A stretch of 49,121 bases of DNA, taken from contig NZ_CANLZC010000034.1 of NCBI RefSeq assembly GCF_947495455.1, forward strand, positions 1-49,121, written 5' to 3'. Position numbers and translations under genes: made by a program. This DNA is from an uncultured Shewanella sp. (GTDB lineage: Bacteria; Pseudomonadota; Gammaproteobacteria; Enterobacterales; Shewanellaceae). The notes beneath the pieces were generated by a model. The model was given only the letters and a program-made list of their open reading frames with translations, searched no databases and had not been told where the DNA came from. Of the stretch, positions 19,862-26,648 are shown piece by piece (position 1 is the first letter of the stretch; the number at the start of each line of letters is the position of its first letter).

Positions 19862-21223
19862 ATGACATTCGTTAGGTTATTCAATCAGCTTTCTGTTAAT
19901 AAATCAGCTAAGCAACCAGTTAAACAATCAATTAATAAATCAGCTAAGCGACAAGTTAAGCAATCAGTGAAGCGCTCACGTGTTAAGAGCATGATGGCAA
20001 AAGTGTTGGCAGTGGCATTTGGCGTGATATTGCCATTGTTGTCCAATTCAGCACAGGCACAAGGCCAAACTGCTTTTGTGCCTATCGCTGTGGGGGACAT
20101 TGTCACTTTCATTCCTTTACTCTCAACGCCCACTCAAATGAGTGTTAAAGCTGAATCTGTTGATGGAAGTTATCAGCTCAAATGGAATACAGTACCGCAA
20201 GCTAATTATTACCAAGTCATTATTACCGATGAAAAGGGTAAGCAACGCATTGTTAAAGTCACAGGCACTAGCTATGCCTTAGCGGGCCTAAACTTAGGCA
20301 ATAACAAGGTAGAGCTGCAAGCCTGTAATAAGAATGATCAATGTGGTGCGCCCTCTTTAGTCAGTAATATTAAGCGTAAAACCAAAATCACTTACCAGCA
20401 TACGGATATGTTAGGCTCCCCTGTAATGCAAAGCGATGAAGCTGGTAATGCACTGAGTCGCAGTGTGTACGATCCTTTTGGTAAACGCTTAGGCGGCGAC
20501 AAAGCTGGCATAGGTTACACGGGTCACTTGCATGACAAGGACTTAGGCTTGACTTACATGCAGGCCCGTTACTATGACCCGTTAATTGGACGTTTTTATT
20601 CCAATGATCCTGTAGGGTTTGCAGATACTACCCACAGCTTTAACCGCTATGCTTATGCTAATAATAATCCTTATAAATACGTGGATCCTGATGGGGAGTT
20701 TGTTACTGTGCCACTTGCAGGTTTCGGTGCTTTGGTTGGTGGCGTCGGTGCTGGATTGGCTTCTTTGGCAAATGGGGGGAATATAAAACAAGCTGCTATT
20801 GCCGCATCTGTTGGTGCAACTATTGGTGGAATTGCAGGTTTAACAGGCGGAACGTCTTTGTTTTCTCATATGGCTGTTGGATCTATTGCAGGTGGGAGTG
20901 GTGATTTTATTGGGCAAGTTATTCCGAAAATTGAATCGGATACTAGTTCATTGAGTTCTTTTGCTTCAAGTACAACTAAAAGTGTTGTTAAAGGTGTACA
21001 GCATGTTAATTACCAGCAAGTAGTTTCAGCTGCTGCTCTATCCGCTTTTGGAGGTGGGGTTGATAAATATGCAAAGGCTATTGGTCTTACCGAAAAATCT
21101 GCCGCAGTTGTAGCAGAGACGACTAATCTACTTAATTCGCCACATGCAGCTAACATGGCAAGTGGCTCAAGTAGAGATCATAATTTGCCACATCCAGTAC
21201 AAATGACAAGTCCAAGTCATTAA
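19862..21223 (+). CDS. Separately secreted RHS core protein with C-terminal tip
   Basis: The product is 453 aa, starting 12 bp after the YD-repeat gene with AAGGAGG overlapping its stop codon, so it is likely translationally coupled. A signal peptide with a hydrophobic core at about residues 49-61 and cleavage near SAQA (65) is preceded by a 45-residue basic repetitive n-region. Residues about 84-160 look like a fibronectin-III-type domain. Residues about 163-278 are the RHS core (YQHTDMLGSPV, DPFGKR, GYTGHLHDKDLGLTYMQARYYDPLIGRF, then YVDPDGEF with D275-G278). Beyond this a 175-residue tip is Gly/Ala-rich with hydrophobic stretches (FGALVGGVGAGLASL, SVGATIGGIAGLTGG). The tip is not a recognised enzyme; a membrane-active toxin is possible. 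The following two-helix membrane protein fits an immunity role. Confidence 0.85.
   Translation: MTFVRLFNQLSVNKSAKQPVKQSINKSAKRQVKQSVKRSRVKSMMAKVLAVAFGVILPLLSNSAQAQGQTAFVPIAVGDIVTFIPLLSTPTQMSVKAESVDGSYQLKWNTVPQANYYQVIITDEKGKQRIVKVTGTSYALAGLNLGNNKVELQACNKNDQCGAPSLVSNIKRKTKITYQHTDMLGSPVMQSDEAGNALSRSVYDPFGKRLGGDKAGIGYTGHLHDKDLGLTYMQARYYDPLIGRFYSNDPVGFADTTHSFNRYAYANNNPYKYVDPDGEFVTVPLAGFGALVGGVGAGLASLANGGNIKQAAIAASVGATIGGIAGLTGGTSLFSHMAVGSIAGGSGDFIGQVIPKIESDTSSLSSFASSTTKSVVKGVQHVNYQQVVSAAALSAFGGGVDKYAKAIGLTEKSAAVVAETTNLLNSPHAANMASGSSRDHNLPHPVQMTSPSH
19898..19969 (+). repeat. 36-bp tandem duplication in the signal-peptide n-region
   Basis: Two adjacent 36-bp units (19898-19933 and 19934-19969) encode NKSAKQPVKQSI and NKSAKRQVKQSV. 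They lengthen the basic region before the hydrophobic core of the signal peptide of the RHS core protein. Confidence 0.75.
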
Positions 21224-21276
21224 ATTTGATTTACAATTGGGCTTATATAAAGCCCTTTTTGAGTATAAGGATAAAA

Positions 21277-21711
21277 ATGAGTAAAGGCGTCTATTTAAAA
21301 ACTAATGTTCCGTTAAATTGGTGTAAAGTTTTTTTTGTTGCACCAATTGCCTTAATTGGAACAATATTAATCAGTTCATTTGATTTCTATGGTGTTGAAA
21401 TAGGGCTAGTTTTTGCTTTTAACTTTACTATAGCTTATTTTTATTTTCTAAATTACAACGTGAGTTTTAATTATAATGAAAATGATTTTTCGGTACGTTT
21501 GAAAATAAATATGTTTGGATATTATAAAGTTACGATAAAAAATAAATGTTCTAGTTTTTATGTATCACAAAAAAGTAAAAAAAAGTGCTTCATTTATAAT
21601 GATGACGTCTTAGGTATTGGCTGTAAACTGTATTTAAAAGGTATCAAAAATGAAAGTGATTTTAAGCCTTATATTCAGTTTTATACCATACAAAAATTGA
21701 GAGGAAATTAA
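21277..21711 (+). CDS. Two-helix membrane protein, candidate immunity for the RHS tip
   Basis: The product is 144 aa. ATG 21277 is chosen because AAGGAT precedes it; the frame is open further upstream without a ribosome site. Two closely spaced hydrophobic segments (VFFVAPIALIGTILISSF and IGLVFAFNFTIAYFYFLNY) occupy about residues 17-60. A Lys/Tyr/Asn-rich cytoplasmic-type domain follows. It lies 53 bp after the RHS core gene and ahead of a terminator. A small membrane protein immediately downstream of a Gly/Ala-rich toxin tip fits immunity against a membrane-acting toxin. No family is recognised, so this is positional inference. It is strikingly AT-rich compared with the core genes. Confidence 0.6.
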   Translation: MSKGVYLKTNVPLNWCKVFFVAPIALIGTILISSFDFYGVEIGLVFAFNFTIAYFYFLNYNVSFNYNENDFSVRLKINMFGYYKVTIKNKCSSFYVSQKSKKKCFIYNDDVLGIGCKLYLKGIKNESDFKPYIQFYTIQKLRGN

Positions 21712-21721
21712 CCAATCTCCT

Positions 21722-21792
21722 CATCATTAATTGATGAGATTTCAATCTAAAACCACCGCTTATTGGTACTACATTCAGCGGTGGTTTTTTAT
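21722..21792 (+). terminator. Cassette-end repeat 1 with 11-bp terminator hairpin
   Basis: CATCATTAATTGATGAG is followed by TTTCAATCTAAAACC and an 11-bp stem (21749-21759 with 21778-21788, arm AAAACCACCGC) ending in TTTTTTATT. It is the first of five related copies in the island, each lying after an accessory cassette. Confidence 0.8.
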
Positions 21793-21884
21793 TAGAGAAT
21801 TTAAGCTCATTTTGAGAGGGTATTTACATTTTTACTTAAGTCCAGTGGTGTTGACCAGTAAAGAAGTCATAATGAAAAAGGTGA

Positions 21885-22100
21885 GGAAATTGCTACCACT
21901 ATTTATTTCGTACTTCTAGTATTGCGAGCAAGGCAAGAAGCCTTGAAAGCGGCTTTGGCTCCTTTAATTCGACAATAGCATCCAGTAAAGACAAAGCATT
22001 TTTTGGAAAATTTACTGAAAAAAATACTTCTTTTTTCAACATACAGGGGCTATTTCTTCTGACTTTTCTTTAAATGTGTCTCAAAAGGCGTTAAATGATT
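21885..22100 (+). pseudogene. Possible decayed coding remnant
   Basis: An open frame without a start reads ASKARSLESGFGSFNSTIASS, KDKAFFGKFTEKNTSFF and then a stop near 22070. A shift of frame near 22040 would continue as QHTGAISSDFSLNVSQKALND. The composition looks protein-like and might be the tail of an older toxin or accessory gene, but no family is recognised and both ends are lost. Assignment is tentative. Confidence 0.25.
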
Positions 22101-22120
22101 AAGAAAAGAATAAAATTAAA

Positions 22121-22200
22121 GGATTAACTAAGGATTAACTAAGACACCCAAAATTATTTGCCTAGTTTGCAGCTGTAAACTAGGCTTTGATTAGTTGATG
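22121..22200. repeat. Island repeat with intact palindrome upstream of the first RAYT
   Basis: Two GGATTAACTAA units lead into AAGACACCCAAAATTATTT and then a 9-bp stem, GCCTAGTTT (22160-22168) with AAACTAGGC (22177-22185), whose loop centres on CAGCTG. The hairpin lies 35 bp before the RAYT start, the position where REP-type substrates of these enzymes are commonly found. Related but broken copies lie at 24610-24680 and 26400-26460. Confidence 0.6.
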
Positions 22201-22220
22201 AATAATCGATGTGAGGGTTT

Positions 22221-23201
22221 ATGGCAATACCAAGGAAAGCAATTATCAGTATCGAGGATACGCCATATTATCATTGTATATCTCGGTGTGTCAGACGTGC
22301 TTATTTGTGTGGTCATGATGATTATACAGGTCAGTCATATGAGCATCGGCGTTCATGGGTTGAAGAACGTATTCTTCAGTTAGCAAAAGTATTTGCAATC
22401 GATATCTGTGCCTATGCTGTGATGTCTAATCATATGCATGTGGTATTAAATGTGGACATTTATGAAGCCAATGCTTGGTCTGAATTGGAAGTGGTTCAGC
22501 GTTGGCATCAGTTGTTTAAAGGGACTGAAATTACTCAAAAGTTTGTTAACGGTTTGGTTCTTGAAGATTTTGAGATAGCTTTATTATCAGGAACAATCGC
22601 TAAGTACCGTAGTCGGTTAAGTGATATTAGCTGGTTTATACGGGCGTTAAATGAACCTATTGCACGAAAAGCGAACATAGAAGATAAATGCAGTGGACGG
22701 TTTTGGGAGGGACGCTTTAAATCTCAGGCGCTACTTGATGAAGCGGCTGTGTTAGCCTGTATGGCTTATGTTGATTTGAATCCTATTCGCGCAAAAATGG
22801 CCGATATGCCTGAGCAGTCAGATTTTACTAGTATTCGAAGGCGCATAAAGGCCGCACTTAAAGGTGAGCAACCTGCTAATTTATTAGCGTTTGTGGGGAA
22901 TGAAAGGCTTGAAGCACCAAAAGGGTTAGCATTTCATTTGGATGATTATTTGCAGTTGGTCGATGAAACGGGTCGAATTATTAGGGAGGATAAACGAGGC
23001 TCGATCAGTGATGTAGCAATGCCTATTCTTAATCGACTGAATATTCCATCTGATAACTGGCTTAAATTAACGACTGAATTTACCCGTTTATTTAAAGGGC
23101 CTGTCGGTCGCTTGCAAGAGTTGGATGCTTATTGTGCGCATTTAGAGCGAAAACGACGACAAGGTGCAGGAAATTGTCATCGTTGGCTTAGTAGTGCTTA
23201 A
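22221..23201 (+). mobile_element. REP-associated tyrosine transposase (RAYT), first copy
   Basis: The product is 326 aa, with a GAGGG ribosome site. It belongs to the IS200-like Y1 single-strand transposases. Near the N-terminus is DTPYYHCISRCVRRAYLCG, then the metal-binding HUH pair in MSNHMHVV (H71 and H73), and the candidate nucleophile Y183 in CMAYVDLNPIRAKM. Residues FWEGRFKSQALLDE are typical of this family. RAYTs are single-copy, usually domesticated genes that act on palindromic REP sequences; a matching palindrome lies just upstream. No insertion-sequence ends are apparent. A second, clearly related gene lies in opposite orientation at 25.0-26.0 kb. Confidence 0.9.
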
Positions 23202-23462
23202 TTAGGCTTGACGAATATTCAGCTTCAGCCATTAACCACACTTTTCTTTTAAGATACTGAACACTTTCTGAAAATCAGTTCAGTCGCTTACCTTGGATGT
23301 CATTCGCATAAATCAACTGATTTTATATGGTTACCGACAGTTTTGATGTTAAATTAACCTTTGGATGAGTGATATCGAATCCAGAGCCGATTTTTGATGT
23401 GGAGATTTCGGATTGTTGTGTAAGAAAATAATTATGGATGTCTTAATATTTTTGAAGTCATC

Positions 23463-24104
23463 ATGACTATGGGGAGTAAAGCAGCGACTAAGTTGTTATC
23501 AGCAGGGCTAAATAAATTTGAATTTGGCAAAAAGGTAACTGCAGCCTTTGAAGATGTCATTAACCAAATTGAACAAGGCACCTTTAAACATCCTAAGTTG
23601 GGGTGGGATAAAGGAAGCAGTGGCCATTCAAATAATAAAGGGGAAGTAAAAGATTCTGGTAAAAATAGTTTAGGTTTTACTAAACTATCAAGTGATGCTA
23701 GGAAGTATTTAGATGATTTAGAACAGCAAACGGATTTCAGTGTGAATGCAGAACAACGAGGGCATTTAGCGGATGCACTTAGGGAAAAGGAGTTTACTAA
23801 AATATCTACTCATGCAGCTAAGAAGCATCGTCGCGAGTTTAATACAGCAAAAAATAAATTAATTAGTGAGTGGGAGAAAAATACTGGTCAAATATGGCCT
23901 CGATATACCGAAAACCTCATGTCAAAAGATGGCACAAAAATTAATAGGAAGGCTGGTCAACCATATGATGCTCATCATATTATCGAAAGCAGTTATGGTG
24001 GACCAAATGAATGGTGGAATATGCATCCGGCTCGTTTTCCTGATCAACACCAAGGCGGGATACATCGGAAAGATGGTATAATAAGAGAAATTTTTCCTAG
24101 ATAG
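23463..24104 (+). CDS. Orphan HNH-type nuclease toxin domain
   Basis: The product is 213 aa. The C-terminal 50 residues (YDAHHIIESSYGGPNEWWNMHPARFPDQHQGGIH is the region; H171 and H172 start it) carry an HNH/ββα-metal nuclease pattern common in polymorphic toxin tips. The N-terminal part (KAATKLLSAGLNKFEFGKKV and a Lys/Ser/Gly linker) resembles the joint between a delivery protein and its toxin. There is no signal peptide or RHS core, no good ribosome site, and the frame is closed by a stop at 23421. It is therefore an orphan tip detached from its carrier. A SUKH-family immunity gene starts 11 bp downstream, so the pair is kept intact. Bases 23202-23462 before it hold no gene. Confidence 0.75.
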   Translation: MTMGSKAATKLLSAGLNKFEFGKKVTAAFEDVINQIEQGTFKHPKLGWDKGSSGHSNNKGEVKDSGKNSLGFTKLSSDARKYLDDLEQQTDFSVNAEQRGHLADALREKEFTKISTHAAKKHRREFNTAKNKLISEWEKNTGQIWPRYTENLMSKDGTKINRKAGQPYDAHHIIESSYGGPNEWWNMHPARFPDQHQGGIHRKDGIIREIFPR

Positions 24105-24115
24105 GTGGTTATAGA

Positions 24116-24514
24116 ATGCCTGTATATGCTAATTTACAGAGTGAAGCTAAGTTGGGGGGTAAGTTATTCAACCTCCAGAAAATTAGTTCCAAAGAGTCTT
24201 TAGGTTTATTTAAAATTCATCCAGATATACCACAAGACTATATTTCTTTTTTAACTGAGTTAGGCTTTGGTGGTTTAGCGCAAGATTCTTATATGATCTA
24301 TAGTGGATTGATGGCTTCAGATGAAATTTATGATAAAGAATCGGCTGAGGAATTAAAAAACATCTTATTTTTTGGTGATGATTTTATGGGGTATTGTTCA
24401 GGTTTTGATACTGAAAACGAATGGCGTATTGTAGAAGTAGATCCGATAGATAAGAGCTATGAAGTAACTCATAGTTCTTTTAGTGAATTTATTCAAGATC
24501 TACTTGAAGATTGA
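24116..24514 (+). CDS. SMI1/KNR4 (SUKH) family immunity protein
   Basis: The product is 132 aa, acidic and soluble. The SUKH pattern is visible: IPQDYISFLTELGFGGL near residues 38-55, then MIYSGL, IYD, and ILFFGDDFMGYCSGFDT followed by EWRIVEVDP and a C-terminal SSFSEFIQDLL. SUKH proteins are a common immunity superfamily that bind and block diverse toxin domains, including HNH nucleases. The gene follows the HNH toxin by 11 bp with an AGGTGG site before the ATG, and is followed by island repeats, so the two form a toxin-immunity cassette. Cytoplasmic location is expected. Specific pairing is inferred from adjacency. Confidence 0.8.
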   Translation: MPVYANLQSEAKLGGKLFNLQKISSKESLGLFKIHPDIPQDYISFLTELGFGGLAQDSYMIYSGLMASDEIYDKESAEELKNILFFGDDFMGYCSGFDTENEWRIVEVDPIDKSYEVTHSSFSEFIQDLLED

Positions 24515-24530
24515 TTAATCAATCCAGTCA

Positions 24531-24789
24531 TTGGATTAACTAAGACATTCATCATTAATTGATGAGATTAACCAAAGATTAACTAAGACACCCAATAACC
24601 AAAGATTAACTAAAACATTAACCAAGAAACATTAACCAAGACACCCAAAATTATTTGCCTAGTTTGCAGCTATAAACGGGTTAACTAAGACACCCATCAT
24701 TAATTGATGAGGTTTTAATCCAAAACCACAGCTACTGATATCAATAGCTGTGGTTTTTTATTTTGTATGCCTACCGAATCTGCCATCAG
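24531..24789. repeat. Mosaic repeat block with cassette-end repeat 2 and a 164-bp duplicated segment
   Basis: Tandem variants of AGATTAACTAAGACACCCA fill 24531-24660. They are followed by TTATTTGCCTAGTTTGCAGC, with the right half of the palindrome lost, then CATCATTAATTGATGAGG and a 13-bp terminator stem (24722-24734 with 24745-24757) plus T run. Bases 24626-24789 recur almost unchanged at 26403-26566. No gene is present. Confidence 0.75.
24722..24762 (+). terminator. Cassette-end repeat 2 terminator
   Basis: A perfect 13-bp stem (arm AAAACCACAGCTA, 24722-24734; 24745-24757) with a T run serves the HNH/SUKH cassette. Confidence 0.8.
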
Positions 24790-25017
24790 CAAAACAAACC
24801 AAAGCCAGTCATTAATAATCAATATGATAACGGGCTTTAGAGAGGCTTTTAATGATTGAAGGGTAAAAATCATAACTTGAGACTAACTTAGTAAAGGATA
24901 TGATGAAAAATTGTGCTAAAACAGATTAAATGAACTGAAAGGGTTGTTTTTAGGGTGTGAGGTGTTAACTCAGTTGTTTAGCTGAGTAACCTTGGTCTTA
25001 AAGTGAGGTCTGATGGC
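24790..25017. other. Gene-free stretch between the HNH/SUKH cassette and the second RAYT
   Basis: The stretch contains no convincing gene. A hairpin ACTCAG/CTGAGT with matching flanks (about 24964-24990) lies just past the end of the leftward RAYT gene and could be its terminator or a REP-type palindrome. Confidence 0.35.
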
Positions 25018-25995
25018 CTAGTTTGGTTGTATATATTGGCAGCTGCTTGAAAAGTGCCGTCGGCGTTTATCTAGATGCTCGCAGTAACGGCTTAGCTCTT
25101 GCAGTGTACCTACAGGCCCATGAAACAATGTTCCGAATTCAGTAATGATTTTTAACCAATTCTCGGTTGGAATGTTGAGTCTATTCAATATCTGCTCTGC
25201 ATTAGGTGATATGTTTCCTCGTTTATCATAGTGGATCACTCTGCTAGTTTCATCAACGAGATTGAGATAGTCTTTCAGTCCAAAGCCAATACCTTTTGGT
25301 TGCTGTTGGCGTTCATTGCCAATAAAGGGGAGCAGCTGTTTAGGCTGCTCTCCCTTTAGCGCAGCTTCTATACGAAGCTTTAAACTTGTGTAGTTCGATT
25401 GTTCGGGTGTACTCGCCATTTTTGCACGGATAGGGTTTAATTCTACATAAGCCATACAAGCAAGCAGTGCCGCTTCATCGAGTAAGGCTTGGCTTTTAAA
25501 ACGTCCTTCCCAAAAGTGGCCTGTACAATTATCTTCAATATTAGCTTGCCTTGCTATTGGTTCATTAAGACATCGCATAAACCAACTAATGTCGCTTAAT
25601 CGAGCACGATACGTCGCTATTTGATGTTTTAATAGCGTGACTTGATGAGCTTCAATGACTTCACCTTTAGCAAACTTTTGAGTGATAGCAGTGCCATTAA
25701 ATAATTGATGCCACTGCTCAACGATTTCTCTATCTGACCAGCTATTGGCTTTGTCTACATCAATATATAGCACCACATGTAAATGATTACTCATTACTGC
25801 AAACGCCGCAACATCAATTGCAAAAATATCTGCCAATTTAAGTAATTGAGATTCTACCCAACTGCGGCGATGATCATAGTTTTTGCCAGTGTATTTATCA
25901 TCACCGCATAGAAAAGCTCGCCGAACGACACGGCTACAGCAATGGTAGTAAGGGGTATCCTCAATGCTAATTAACGTTCTTCTTGGGCGGGGCAT
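25018..25995 (-). mobile_element. REP-associated tyrosine transposase (RAYT), second copy
   Basis: The product is 325 aa, with an AGAGG ribosome site. It is clearly related to the copy at 22.2 kb along its whole length but with many substitutions, so the two are diverged paralogues rather than a recent duplication. The HUH motif (MSNHLHVV), CMAYVELNPIRAKM with the candidate catalytic tyrosine, and the FWEGRFKSQALLDE block are all present, so it looks intact. It is transcribed opposite to the first copy and to the toxin cassettes. Together the two genes bracket the HNH/SUKH cassette and the mosaic repeats, which suggests they took part in shaping the island. Confidence 0.9.
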
Positions 25996-26069
25996 AGTAA
26001 CCTCTTATTTTTAGCTAGTTGATTAAGCTTAGTCGGAGATCTTAAAATATACTATTAACAATGGCTGTC

Positions 26070-26093
26070 TATGAATAGGTCTATGAATAGGTC
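26070..26093. repeat. 12-bp tandem duplication upstream of the second RAYT
   Basis: CTATGAATAGGT occurs twice in direct tandem, immediately before the start of the duplicated zinc-ribbon segment (26096). It may mark a repair or insertion junction. Confidence 0.5.
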
Positions 26094-26095
26094 AT

Positions 26096-26387
26096 ATGTT
26101 GACTGTTGATAAATGAACTCGCTAAGACCCCGCTGGCTAACTCCGTACTAGTGACATTGGCAAGTGCAATGATAGAATAAGCATTAAAAACATAATAAAG
26201 GGATGTATTTATGCAGTGTCCAAGAACCCATACGGCCATGAGTCGAGTGAAAGTCGGTGGGATCCGTATCGACTATTCAACACACTGTGGTGGTGTGTTT
26301 TTTGATAATAATGCATTGCAACATTTTGATGAAGCACATGAACGGCGAGGGGAAAACGGGTTAACTAAGACACCCATCATTAATTGA
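26096..26387 (+). pseudogene. Truncated duplicate of the zf-TFIIB gene and its promoter
   Basis: Bases 26096-26354 repeat 29057-29325 with only a handful of differences and one gap of about 10 bp. The copied part holds the upstream region and the first 48 codons (26211-26354) of the zinc-ribbon gene. It then breaks into an island repeat (GGGTTAACTAAGACACCC), so the frame ends at a chance TGA (26385-26387) after 58 codons. The intact gene lies 3 kb downstream. The fragment marks where a cassette block was inserted, leaving a partial copy of the original neighbour behind. Confidence 0.85.
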
Positions 26388-26566
26388 TGAGGTTTTAATC
26401 CAGAAACATTAACCAAGACACCCAAAATTATTTGCCTAGTTTGCAGCTATAAACGGGTTAACTAAGACACCCATCATTAATTGATGAGGTTTTAATCCAA
26501 AACCACAGCTACTGATATCAATAGCTGTGGTTTTTTATTTTGTATGCCTACTGAATCAGCCATCAG
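26358..26566. repeat. Island repeat block 3, including the second 164-bp copy
   Basis: GGGTTAACTAAGACACCCATC and CATCATTAATTGATGAGG occur twice. Bases 26403-26566 match 24626-24789 almost exactly, including the broken GCCTAGTTTGCAGC palindrome and the terminator hairpin (26499-26511 with 26522-26534). The right end joins directly onto a haemagglutinin-type coding remnant. Confidence 0.8.
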
Positions 26567-26648
26567 TGCTGGGGTGAATACCTTAGTTTATGGCGGTGAC
26601 TTCGGCGACTTTGGCGATCACTTTTTTTAAATTATAAAAGTTCAAACC
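26567..26648 (+). pseudogene. Coding remnant upstream of the pretoxin gene, ended by an in-frame TAA
   Basis: From the repeat junction the sequence reads AGVNTLVYGGDFGDFGDHFF, a pattern typical of the region before pretoxin domains in filamentous haemagglutinins, then TAA (26628-26630). It is in the same frame as the gene starting at 26649. One stop codon therefore separates what looks like a formerly continuous reading frame. Confidence 0.5.

Noticed and set aside
15521..21223. A simple frameshift or nonsense mutation splitting one RHS gene
   Set aside because: The second gene has a strong ribosome site, a signal peptide and an extra domain at its start, so it is a separate gene rather than the back half of a broken one.
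21731..21919. A 62-codon plus-strand frame (MMRFQSKTTAYWYY...)
   Set aside because: It overlaps the cassette-end terminator hairpin, its residues come from the repeat, and it has no ribosome site.
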